A DNA stretch of 64,000 nucleotides, from NCBI GenBank assembly GCA_015229115.1, contig JADGCH010000004.1, forward strand, positions 1-64,000, in the 5' to 3' direction. The DNA is from Magnetococcales bacterium (GTDB lineage Bacteria > Pseudomonadota > Magnetococcia > Magnetococcales > JADGCH01). The position numbers and the translations under genes were made by a program. Positions within the stretch are counted from its first letter, which is position 1. Each line of letters opens with the position of its first letter. Below the pieces are notes generated by a model that was given only the letters and a program-made list of their open reading frames with translations, ran no database searches and was not told the origin of the DNA. Below, piece after piece: positions 1-6,952 of this stretch.

Positions 1-147
1 CGATGCCCCAAGCTGCGGTTAAAGCTGCCCCTTCGGGGCGTATGATGTGGTGAATCATGGCTGGCCGAAATGATGAACAAGGCCGAATTCGTTAAACGTG
101 GAGGCTATGCCGTGCTATTGACCTTTGAGAGCGAGCGTGTCGCATGA
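1..147 (+). other. Possible 3' remnant of an upstream gene
   Basis: A short open frame runs from the stop at 43-45 to the TGA at 145-147 and reads through MMNKAEFVKRGGYAVLLTFE from position 70. Its stop overlaps the ATG of the epimerase gene in an ATGA arrangement, the usual sign of translational coupling. The frame is only about 33 codons long and no start or family is recognisable. A second frame is open from the window edge to the TGA at 51-53. Either could be the tail of the preceding gene, and a sequencing frameshift joining them is possible. I assign no function. Confidence 0.25.
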
Positions 148-548
148 TCGGGCGGTTAAGTCATGTGGCGATTGCCACACCGGATCTGGAGCAGGCAGCC
201 TCGATCTATCGTGATGTATTGGGGGCCGATGTTTCGGCCAGTGTTGATTTGCCAGCGTTTGGTGTGACGACGGTTTTTGTCAAACTGCCCAACACCGACG
301 TCGAGTTGCTGCATCCGCTGGGGGACAAGTCACCCATCGCCTCATTTCTGGCGCGCCATCCAGGGGGCGGGTTGCATCATCTTTGTTTCGAGGTGGCGGA
401 CATCGACCATGCCGTTGCCGTTTTGCAGTCGCGTGGCATGCGATTGCTGGATCCGCAACCGCGGCCGGGTGCTCATGGCCATCCCGTGGTGTTTTTGCAC
501 CCCAAGGATATGGCAGGAGTTCTTATTGAGTTAGTACAAATGGGCTGA
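144..548 (+). CDS. mce: Methylmalonyl-CoA epimerase (VOC family)
   Basis: A 134-residue vicinal-oxygen-chelate protein of the usual length for methylmalonyl-CoA epimerase, which interconverts (2R)- and (2S)-methylmalonyl-CoA for the mutase step in propionate metabolism. The two beta-alpha-beta-beta-beta halves are visible: [16 protein letters not shown] at the N-terminus and [16 protein letters not shown] at about 75-90. Candidate metal ligands are His7, His79 and Glu129, which is the family pattern. The ATG at 144 overlaps a short upstream frame, and a thiolase follows 16 bp downstream, so the two acyl-CoA genes probably share a transcript. Another VOC enzyme is possible, but the HHLCFEV signature and the neighbour favour the epimerase. 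Confidence 0.85.
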   Translation: MIGRLSHVAIATPDLEQAASIYRDVLGADVSASVDLPAFGVTTVFVKLPNTDVELLHPLGDKSPIASFLARHPGGGLHHLCFEVADIDHAVAVLQSRGMRLLDPQPRPGAHGHPVVFLHPKDMAGVLIELVQMG

Positions 549-564
549 AACAGGAGTTATGATT

Positions 565-1740
565 ATGTCGGATATTGTCATTGTTGGAGCGGTTCGTACC
601 GCTGTGGGTGCTTTTAGTGGGGGATTGAGTACCCTTTCTGCCGCTCAGTTGGGCGAGATCGCCATCGTCGAGGCTTTGAAACGGTCGGGTGTCGCACCGG
701 CTGAGGTGTCTGAAGTGATCATGGGACAGATTCTGACCGCCGGTGTTGGTCAGAATGCAGCTCGTCAGGCGGCCGTCAATGCTGGTATTCCTGTTGAGAA
801 AACGGCCATCACCATCAATCAGCTGTGTGGTTCCGGTTTGCGCGCTGTGGCGCAGGGAGCAGGGGCCATTGCTTTGGGAGATGCTGAGATCGTCGTCGCT
901 GGTGGTCAGGAGAGCATGAGCCAATCGCCCCACTTCGTTGCCTTGCGCAATGGTGTCAAAATGGGCAGCGCCGAGCTGGCCGATACCATGTTGCGTGATG
1001 CCCTGACCGATGCCTTCAGCGGTGTTCATATGGGCGTGACGGCTGAAAATGTCGCCAAGAAATGGGGCTTGACCCGCGCCGAACAGGATGCCTTTGCCGC
1101 TGCCTCGCAACAGAAGGCGGAACGGGCCCAGAATGAGGGGCGTTTCCGCGAAGAGATTGTTCCGGTGACCATCAAGTCCAGAAAGGGCGATGTGCTGTTC
1201 GATACCGACGAGCATCCCAAGCATGGTACCACGGTGGAGAGTCTTGCCAAGCTGCGGCCGGCCTTTGACAAGGAAGGTACCGTCACCGCCGGTAATGCCT
1301 CAGGCATCAACGATGGAGCGGCGGCACTGGTGCTGATGTCGGCTGAAAATGCCGCCAAGCGCGGCCTCACGCCATGGGCTCGTATCGTTTCCTGGGCCTC
1401 ATGCGGGGTGGATCCTGCCATCATGGGCACCGGTCCCATTCCTTCCAGCCAAAAGGCGCTGGCCAAGGCGGGATGGACCATCAACGATCTCGATCTGATC
1501 GAGGCCAATGAGGCTTTTGCCGCCCAGGCCATTGCGGTCAACCGCGAGATGGGATGGGACCTGGATAAGGTCAACGTCAATGGTGGAGCCATTGCTTTGG
1601 GACATCCTGTCGGCGCCTCGGGAGCGCGGGTGCTGGTGACGCTGCTGCATGAGATGAAACGCCGTGACGCTCGCAAGGGTCTGGCTACCCTGTGCATCGG
1701 GGGTGGTATGGGTATTGCGGTCTGTGTGGCGCGCGACTGA
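565..1740 (+). CDS. phaA: Acetyl-CoA acetyltransferase (thiolase)
   Basis: A 391-residue biosynthetic-type thiolase that condenses two acetyl-CoA into acetoacetyl-CoA, feeding polyhydroxybutyrate or acyl-CoA metabolism in the cytoplasm. The catalytic set is intact: Cys88 in [11 protein letters not shown], His347 in GHPVGASG and Cys377 in CIGGGMG, nearly the same numbering as Zoogloea PhaA (89/348/378). I chose the ATG at 565 over the one at 559 because AGGAG at 552-556 lies 8 bp from 565 but only 2 bp from 559. No phaB or phaC is seen here, so atoB is an equally fair name. A lipoprotein gene starts 2 bp after the stop. Confidence 0.93.
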   Translation: MSDIVIVGAVRTAVGAFSGGLSTLSAAQLGEIAIVEALKRSGVAPAEVSEVIMGQILTAGVGQNAARQAAVNAGIPVEKTAITINQLCGSGLRAVAQGAGAIALGDAEIVVAGGQESMSQSPHFVALRNGVKMGSAELADTMLRDALTDAFSGVHMGVTAENVAKKWGLTRAEQDAFAAASQQKAERAQNEGRFREEIVPVTIKSRKGDVLFDTDEHPKHGTTVESLAKLRPAFDKEGTVTAGNASGINDGAAALVLMSAENAAKRGLTPWARIVSWASCGVDPAIMGTGPIPSSQKALAKAGWTINDLDLIEANEAFAAQAIAVNREMGWDLDKVNVNGGAIALGHPVGASGARVLVTLLHEMKRRDARKGLATLCIGGGMGIAVCVARD

Positions 1741-1742
1741 TC

Positions 1743-2264
1743 ATGTCTATCCGTCGGGTATTCCTGGGGCTGACAGGGGCCGTAGCATTGTTGCAAGGCT
1801 GTTCCCTGGGCGGTGAACGTGCCATGTACGTTGAGCTGGAGGCCAGAGACCGCAGTGTGCTGCCGTTGGCGCCTCATGTGGTCACCATCAAGGCCAGGCC
1901 AACGCCGGACATGGTGCAGGAATACCGTCGGGCGCCGATGCGTTTCATGCTGCTTGATAAACGCACATTGCACGTTCATCGTGTCGATGTAGCGGTGGGA
2001 GAGCGGCGTCCTGGTCCATGGGGAGGGTGGATCGAGGTACAGGCCTTTGTGCCCGATCTACTCATTCGTGACGGCCGCGTCGTCCATGGACCGGAAGGGC
2101 ATGTCAATCCGGTGGTGTGGGTGTTGGTGCTGGATGGCGTCGGTAATATCATGCACGAAGGGTGGATGTTTGCCCGCGATTCGGCCCAGACAGCCTGGGA
2201 TCACCGTCGCTTTGACCTGACCTTTGTCGGTGCCGTGGCGGCGTTGCGCGGTACGGCCTCGTGA
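1743..2264 (+). CDS. Putative lipoprotein, weakly DUF2155-like
   Basis: A 173-residue exported protein. The N-terminus MSIRRVFLGLTGAVALLQGC is a lipoprotein signal with a lipobox ending at Cys20. The ATG at 1743 starts 2 bp after the thiolase stop and puts the signal peptide at the very N-terminus, whereas an in-frame start upstream would bury it inside the thiolase gene. The C-terminal stretch HEGWMFARDSAQTAWDHRRF recalls the GWMFASSPALSALEHPVYD signature of alphaproteobacterial DUF2155 proteins, but the similarity is by eye and weak. The next gene overlaps its stop (GTGA at 2261-2264), so it belongs to the same operon. Function unknown; it probably sits on the periplasmic side of a membrane. 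Confidence 0.75.
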   Translation: MSIRRVFLGLTGAVALLQGCSLGGERAMYVELEARDRSVLPLAPHVVTIKARPTPDMVQEYRRAPMRFMLLDKRTLHVHRVDVAVGERRPGPWGGWIEVQAFVPDLLIRDGRVVHGPEGHVNPVVWVLVLDGVGNIMHEGWMFARDSAQTAWDHRRFDLTFVGAVAALRGTAS

Positions 2265-2719
2265 CTTATGCAGAGGAGGGATCCTTTCTGGCCCATGAGC
2301 AGGCTACCATGCTGCTGGCTGTCGTCGCTGCGGCAGAGAGTGGTCAACGGGATGAGATTCCAGTTGGAGCGGTGATCCAGCATGAGCTGGGATGGATTCT
2401 GGCCGAGGCCGGTAACGACTCGATCGCCGCCTGTGATCCGGTCGGTCATGCCGAGGTTCGCGCTTTGCGTCAGGCTGCATGGTGTCGGGGCAATTACCGG
2501 TTACCGGACGGCCAGTTGTTTGTGACATTGGAACCTTGTCCGCTGTGTCAGGAAGCGGCTGATCTGGCCCGTCTGTCGCGGGTTGTTTTTGCTGCCCAAC
2601 GTCCAGAACCGTCGGGCATGGGCAGCCAGCAGCTGGCCTATGCAGCGGCCAGCCTGCAGATGGTGAGGCATTTTTTCTCGGTCAGGCGGGGTAAGGAGCC
2701 AACAGAGGACCCGATATGA
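2261..2719 (+). CDS. tadA: tRNA-specific adenosine deaminase-like protein
   Basis: A 152-residue nucleoside deaminase of the CDA superfamily, size-matched to TadA, which converts A34 to inosine in tRNA-Arg(ACG). Zinc-site residues are present: His63 and the proton-shuttling Glu65 in HAEVRALRQA, then Cys93 and Cys96 in EPCPLCQEA. GNYRL before the second motif is typical of TadA. The start is GTG at 2261, overlapping the previous stop as GTGA. The only early alternative is the ATG at residue 17, which would remove helix 1. The stop overlaps the next ATG (ATGA at 2716-2719). A guanine deaminase-type enzyme cannot be fully excluded. Confidence 0.85.
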   Translation: MTYAEEGSFLAHEQATMLLAVVAAAESGQRDEIPVGAVIQHELGWILAEAGNDSIAACDPVGHAEVRALRQAAWCRGNYRLPDGQLFVTLEPCPLCQEAADLARLSRVVFAAQRPEPSGMGSQQLAYAAASLQMVRHFFSVRRGKEPTEDPI

Positions 2720-3282
2720 GCCGTTTTGCAGTCTTGACCCTGGTGGGTAGCGATCGTCCGGGTATTGTGGCCCGGGTCAGCCGGGTGTTGTTTGAAACCG
2801 GCTGCAACATCGAAGATTCCAGCATGACACGTTTGTGTGGTCAGTTTAGTATTATGTTGATTCTGCGTCTGTCGGAGCAGCAGCCGATGGAAGAAATTGA
2901 CCGGAAAATGGCCATTGAGGCAGCAGCGCTGGAATTGACTTGGTTCCTGAAAGAGATTGACCTGGTGGCTAGTCCCCACGTCATGGCACAGGAGTCCGGA
3001 TCGCTCGAGTCGAATGACCTATTCATGGTCAATCTGGTGGGAGGGGATCGTCCTGGTATTATCTACCGGGTAACGACGCTGTTGGCAGATCAGGGCGCCA
3101 ATATCTGTGATTTGCGTACCTATGTGGTGGGCACAGCGACACAACCGGTTTACATCATGAACATCGAGGTGACCCTTGATCCAGCGACCGTCTTCGCCAC
3201 CTTGGCAGCGGCCATTCACCAGTTGTCGGTAGCCATGGGGGTTGAAATTACCATCCAGCCGCTTTCTGCTGATCCCTTCTGA
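2716..3282 (+). CDS. ACT-domain protein, GcvR-like
   Basis: A 188-residue cytoplasmic protein made of two ACT domains, at about residues 3-80 (FAVLTLVGSDRPGIVARVSR) and 98-180 (FMVNLVGGDRPGIIYRVTTL). Paired ACT domains of this length without a catalytic domain are the architecture of GcvR, the antagonist of GcvA in glycine-cleavage regulation. No gcv gene lies in the window, so a role in glycine regulation is not supported by context, and it could sense another amino acid. It is translationally coupled to the deaminase gene by ATGA. Confidence 0.8.
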   Translation: MSRFAVLTLVGSDRPGIVARVSRVLFETGCNIEDSSMTRLCGQFSIMLILRLSEQQPMEEIDRKMAIEAAALELTWFLKEIDLVASPHVMAQESGSLESNDLFMVNLVGGDRPGIIYRVTTLLADQGANICDLRTYVVGTATQPVYIMNIEVTLDPATVFATLAAAIHQLSVAMGVEITIQPLSADPF

Positions 3283-3308
3283 ACCATTCACCGGATTTTC
3301 CTGTCGTT

Positions 3309-3812
3309 ATGGCTGTGTTGCCCATTCTGACCTATCCTGACCCGAGACTTCGTCTGGAAGCGGCTCCGGTGGCTGACTTTGCCGAGCCATCCTTTCAGGG
3401 ACTGGTCGATGACCTGATCGACACCATGAATCATGCTCCCTGGTGTGTCGGAGTAGCTGCCCCACAAGTGGGGGAGAGCGTGCAATTGCTGGTGATCGAT
3501 TGTGATCGTTCGCGCAAAAAGATCCCACTGCACCACGGATTGCTGGTGGTGGTCAATCCGGCCATTCTTGCTTGGCAGGGGATGGCTATTGCTCGGGAGG
3601 GCTGTCTTTCCTTGCCACAATATACCGGCAATGTGGCGCGGGCTGTTGATATGAACGTGCAGTTCCAGGATCGCCATGGCGTTACACAGACGATGGACAT
3701 GGCCGATTTTGAGGCTCGGGTGCTGCAGCATGAAATGGATCATCTGGAAGGGAAATTGTTTGTGGATCGGGTCGTCAGCCGTCGCAGCGACCTGTTTCCA
3801 CGCCGTCATTAA
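3309..3812 (+). CDS. def: Peptide deformylase
   Basis: A 167-residue polypeptide deformylase, which removes the N-formyl group from nascent proteins at the ribosome exit. All three family motifs are present: VGVAAPQVG with Gln53, EGCLSLP with the metal ligand Cys99, and QHEMDHLEG with His141, Glu142 and His145. The first motif has Cys where the GxGxAAxQ consensus usually has its first Gly. Length and motif spacing are normal. It follows the ACT protein by 26 bp. No fmt gene, a common partner, is adjacent. Confidence 0.93.
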   Translation: MAVLPILTYPDPRLRLEAAPVADFAEPSFQGLVDDLIDTMNHAPWCVGVAAPQVGESVQLLVIDCDRSRKKIPLHHGLLVVVNPAILAWQGMAIAREGCLSLPQYTGNVARAVDMNVQFQDRHGVTQTMDMADFEARVLQHEMDHLEGKLFVDRVVSRRSDLFPRRH

Positions 3813-3853
3813 CGATCATGGATGGGGATGAGTCCCGTCAGGAGATATAGGGC

Positions 3854-4570
3854 ATGATGTCGAAGATGTGGATGGGTACGGCGCTGTTGTTGTTGCTGGT
3901 GGCCGGTGGCATTGCTTTTGGTCTCCATCAGTTATCGAAATCAGTTAATCCTCCTTTGCACGAGTGTGATCGTCAGGCCGCCTATTGGGGCAATCCCCAT
4001 CATGGCATGGTGCCGGACAGTCTGATCCACCGTGATCAGGCCATGGCTGCCTGTCAGATCGCCCTGCAGGATTTTCCGCGTACCATCCGGTTTCAGCTTC
4101 AGTTGGCGCGTGTGATGGTGCTGACCGGTGATATCAAGCGTGCGGCCAAAATGTTGCGCCGTATCGCTGAACAGGGGCTGGCACCAGCACAACTGTTGTA
4201 TGGTAGCCTGTTTCTGAGTGACAACAGTGGCATACCGCCCGATCCTCTATCGGCGGCAGCCTGGTTTCAAAAGGCAGCCCAGCAGCAGTTTGTGGCAGCT
4301 TATGGACCGTTGGCGCAGCTGTATCACACCGGCAGTGGAGTGGCCCAAAAGGATGAGGTAGCCCAGCCATTATGGCAGCAGGCCCTGCCATTCTACCGTC
4401 AGTTAGCTCAAAAAGGGGACGTGGCGAGTCAATTCCATTTGGCCCAGATGTACGAGCAAGGCCAGGGCGTAGCGGCGGATCGTGCCATGGCGCTGGAATG
4501 GTATCGCCAAGCGGCTGCGCAGGGCTATCAGGAGGCTGTGGCAGCTGTGAAGCGATTGTCAGCTCAGTGA
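3854..4570 (+). CDS. Sel1-repeat protein with N-terminal membrane anchor
   Basis: A 238-residue protein with one hydrophobic segment at about residues 6-26, likely a signal anchor or uncleaved signal, followed by a short linker and Sel1-like (TPR-type) repeats from about residue 100 to the end. Repeat signatures include SAAAWFQKAAQQQFVAAYGP and ALEWYRQAAAQGYQEA, with YEQGQGVA between helices. Such repeats mediate protein-protein contacts, here probably in the periplasm. AGGAG at 3840-3844 lies 9 bp before the ATG at 3854. Specific partner unknown. Confidence 0.8.
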   Translation: MMSKMWMGTALLLLLVAGGIAFGLHQLSKSVNPPLHECDRQAAYWGNPHHGMVPDSLIHRDQAMAACQIALQDFPRTIRFQLQLARVMVLTGDIKRAAKMLRRIAEQGLAPAQLLYGSLFLSDNSGIPPDPLSAAAWFQKAAQQQFVAAYGPLAQLYHTGSGVAQKDEVAQPLWQQALPFYRQLAQKGDVASQFHLAQMYEQGQGVAADRAMALEWYRQAAAQGYQEAVAAVKRLSAQ

Positions 4571-4580
4571 ATTTTTTCTA

Positions 4581-4609
4581 TTGCAGCAAGAGGCTGGATT
4601 CTGTATAGT
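4581..4609 (+). promoter_or_regulatory. Sigma-70-type promoter of tRNA-Glu
   Basis: TTGCAG at 4581-4586 and TATAGT at 4604-4609 are separated by 17 bp. This places a transcription start near 4616, about 12 bp before the mature tRNA 5' end. It is seen in sequence only. Confidence 0.6.
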
Positions 4610-4627
4610 GCGTTCAGCTTGCAACCT

Positions 4628-4703
4628 GTCCTGTTCGTCTAGTGGCCTAGGACATCGGCCTTTCACGCCGGCAACACGGGTTCGATTCCCGTACAGGACG
4701 CCA
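4628..4703 (+). tRNA. tRNA-Glu (anticodon UUC)
   Basis: The cloverleaf folds by eye. The acceptor stem GTCCTGT (4628-4634) pairs with ACAGGAC (4693-4699), followed by discriminator G4700 and an encoded CCA (4701-4703). The anticodon loop CTTTCAC (4660-4666) has a five-pair stem 4655-4659/4667-4671 and anticodon TTC at 4662-4664. The T-loop reads GGTTCGATTCC. The D-arm GTCTAGTGGCCTAGGAC is typical of tRNA-Glu. The sixA-like gene begins only 20 nt after the CCA, with no terminator between them. Confidence 0.97.
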
Positions 4704-4723
4704 TACCCAATGAGAAAAAACGG

Positions 4724-5236
4724 ATGTCTTACCAGTTATTGCTGATGCGTCATGCCAAGTCTGCCTGGGATACCGATGCCAGGACCGATTTCGAGCGCCC
4801 TCTGGCTGATCGTGGTCAGAAAGATGCGCCGCGGATGGGTGATTGGCTCAAGAAAGAGAAGCTGGTGCCCGAGTATATCGTCAGCTCCTCGGCCGAAAGG
4901 GCCAAGCAAACGGCCGTCATGGTCTGTGACGTGCTCGACATCAAGCACAAGAGAATCAACTGGGACGTTCGGATCTACGGAGCGGGCACCGAGGAGCTGC
5001 TCGAAGTGCTGGCTAATGTACCGGCCAAGACCAAAAGCGTGCTGATGGTGGGTCATAATCCCGGGCTGGAATTTCTCTTTTCTCATCTGGTGGGATCCAA
5101 CAAGCACAACGATTTTGATGTCGGCCTGATCAAAACGGCGACCATCGTCCATCTGAAAGTACCGGAAGACTGGTCTGCCCTCAACGCGGGTTGTGCCACG
5201 CTCGTGACGGTTAAACATCCCAAGGATCTGTCATAA
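4724..5236 (+). CDS. sixA: SixA-like phosphohistidine phosphatase
   Basis: A 170-residue histidine-phosphatase superfamily protein. The catalytic RHAK motif is at the N-terminus (LLLMRHAKSAWD, His10), and the SSSAERAKQTA and VGHNPGLE motifs follow. SixA removes phosphate from histidine-phosphotransfer domains, which would suit a genome with this many Hpt-containing kinases, though that link is inference. The gene starts 20 nt after the tRNA-Glu CCA end with no obvious strong ribosome site, and is probably read from the tRNA promoter. A hairpin follows at 5310-5341. Confidence 0.85.
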   Translation: MSYQLLLMRHAKSAWDTDARTDFERPLADRGQKDAPRMGDWLKKEKLVPEYIVSSSAERAKQTAVMVCDVLDIKHKRINWDVRIYGAGTEELLEVLANVPAKTKSVLMVGHNPGLEFLFSHLVGSNKHNDFDVGLIKTATIVHLKVPEDWSALNAGCATLVTVKHPKDLS

Positions 5237-5309
5237 GGGATCTGTCGCAGTAGCGCTGCTTCCTCCTCCGCTGATATCTGTCTCGATGCTTATTCGACTG
5301 AGCAGGGAA

Positions 5310-5341
5310 CCCCCTCTCTCCAGGCGGGGCAAGAGAGGGGG
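5310..5341. terminator. GC-rich hairpin between convergent genes
   Basis: A perfect 10-bp stem, CCCCCTCTCT (5310-5319) with AGAGAGGGGG (5332-5341), lies in the gap between the convergent SixA-like and PPC-repeat genes. There is no T-tract on either side, so this may be a transcription-ending or 3'-protecting hairpin rather than a classic intrinsic terminator. It resembles the other pyrimidine-rich palindromes in the window. Confidence 0.5.
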
Positions 5342-5363
5342 ATAGTGTCTCGTGGGTGGGCGG

Positions 5364-6881
5364 TCAGGTGGAGCTGATCACCGTCAGCATGTAAGACCCG
5401 GTTGCCGATGCGGACCCTTGCGCCGACAGATAGAAATCACCGCTCTGGGTCGCTGTGTAGGTAATGCGCGAGTCCTTGCGATTGCGGGTGATGTCGTTGT
5501 TCTGCTGTACCATAGCCCCGGTGGCGTCCAACAGGCGCAGATAGGGGTCACGTAGACCGGTCGCTGTGGCATCGTTGCGCAGATCAAAGGTGTAGCGACG
5601 ATTAGCTTCCAAGGCTACCTTAAACCAGTCCTGATCATCCTTTAATTCGATATTGCCTGTTTTGATCAGACCCGTGGCAGGGATAGCCTCAGCCGTGGCT
5701 GCATTGACCACCTGAGCTACATCCACCCCAAGATCGGTTACCGTCAGGGTGTAGCCATCCTGCTGTGGATCGTCACGACGCAACTTACCCTGTGCCGCCA
5801 GATAGAAATCGGCCGTGGTTTCCGGTTTATAGAGCAGCAAGGCATCGGAATGGTCACGGGTCCGGTTGTCGTTGTTAGCGACGACCGTGCCGCTGCTGTT
5901 GAGAAGCTGGATTTTAGTGTCGAGATTTTCACCGGCCTTGGCCATCATTTCAATACGATAGATATGACCTGCCGCTAGTTGTTGAGTACCGGTCAGGGCG
6001 AACCAGTCCTGATCGCTGCTGGTTTCGATGCGCCCACTGATGGGAGTGCCGATCGTCATGGCTGTGGCAGCGGCCGTGGTGGCGCCATAATCATCGGCCA
6101 TGGAAATCTGCATCCGGTAACGACCGGTGGTGGTACCAACTCCGCTGGCTGACAGGTAATAAGCCCCGCCAGTCTGGTCGGTGGTGAAGGTTAGCCGTGA
6201 ATTTTTGTTTTTGGTCGAGATGTTATCATTTTCCTGGCCGGACACCAGCACACCATCACTGCCCATGATGCGCAGCAGCGGATCAAGACCACTCTGCGCC
6301 GTCAGAGGCGCATCGGCAATCAGGTTAATGACATAGCTGCTGCTGGCTGCCAGGGTGACCTTAAACCAGTCCTGATCGCCACTGGTTTCGATGATATTGA
6401 CGGTTTCCTGAATCGGCGCTGCGACAGTCGGTGTGGTGATCGTCGCTGGTGTCCTGGTATCCTGGCTGGCGTTGATGTATTGGGTTACGGCCAGCGTATA
6501 CTGACCACTGTTCTTGTCGCGGCCGAGATTGCTGGCCGAAGCCGAAGCAGCAGCCACACCGATGATGGCGTTGGCAACGGTACTGGTCGGTGTGTAGAGC
6601 AGCATGCTGTTACGGCCATTGGCAGCGCTACTGGCCAAATCAGTGGTTGCGGTACCATCGCTGGACATCAGTTTCAGCGACGGTTTCCAGCGCGCATCGC
6701 TGGCGTTGAGCTCGATGACGTAGGTATAAGCCGTTGTCAGACCGCCACTGACATTAAACCAGTCCTGATCACTACTGCTGTTGATGCGGCCCAGCACGCG
6801 GATATTGGCGGAGATGGTGGCGGCAGTGCTGATGGTAGCACCATATTCGTCGGTATTGGCTAAAGAATTCGGGTTGGGCAT
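5364..6881 (-). CDS. Protein of four PPC-like beta-sandwich repeats
   Basis: A 505-residue acidic, Ser/Thr/Asp-rich protein built of four modules of about 120-130 residues. Each contains a DQDWF core (residues 38, 169, 290 and 416) followed by Y-x-(I/F)-x-L strands and a Y(T/M)L-x-V closing strand. This is the pattern of bacterial pre-peptidase C-terminal (PPC) domains, normally found on secreted proteases, but no catalytic domain is present here. No classical signal peptide is visible, so non-Sec export, for example type I, is inferred. AAGGAG lies just before the start and a promoter at 6925-6952. A surface or extracellular binding protein is likely. Confidence 0.8.
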   Translation of the reverse strand: MPNPNSLANTDEYGATISTAATISANIRVLGRINSSSDQDWFNVSGGLTTAYTYVIELNASDARWKPSLKLMSSDGTATTDLASSAANGRNSMLLYTPTSTVANAIIGVAAASASASNLGRDKNSGQYTLAVTQYINASQDTRTPATITTPTVAAPIQETVNIIETSGDQDWFKVTLAASSSYVINLIADAPLTAQSGLDPLLRIMGSDGVLVSGQENDNISTKNKNSRLTFTTDQTGGAYYLSASGVGTTTGRYRMQISMADDYGATTAAATAMTIGTPISGRIETSSDQDWFALTGTQQLAAGHIYRIEMMAKAGENLDTKIQLLNSSGTVVANNDNRTRDHSDALLLYKPETTADFYLAAQGKLRRDDPQQDGYTLTVTDLGVDVAQVVNAATAEAIPATGLIKTGNIELKDDQDWFKVALEANRRYTFDLRNDATATGLRDPYLRLLDATGAMVQQNNDITRNRKDSRITYTATQSGDFYLSAQGSASATGSYMLTVISST

Positions 6882-6924
6882 GGTAAAGCTCCTTCATAAG
6901 CGGGTTGGAGATGCGATGCAGCCA

Positions 6925-6952
6925 ATTGTAACAGCACGTCGGCCCAAGTCAA
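6925..6952 (-). promoter_or_regulatory. Sigma-70-type promoter for the PPC-repeat gene
   Basis: On the minus strand TTGACT (6952-6947) and TACAAT (6930-6925) are 16 bp apart. The start point would be near 6918, about 37 nt before the ATG at 6881. The -35 overlaps the last codons of the upstream kinase gene, so the PPC gene can be transcribed independently. Confidence 0.55.

Noticed and set aside
1026-1979. 317-codon minus-strand frame opposite the thiolase gene
   Set aside because: The plus strand encodes an intact thiolase with all catalytic residues. The antisense product has no recognisable motif.
4628-4703. tRNA-Glu as an integration site
   Set aside because: No integrase gene and no repeated tRNA 3' end was seen nearby. 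The downstream gene is a normal SixA-like phosphatase.
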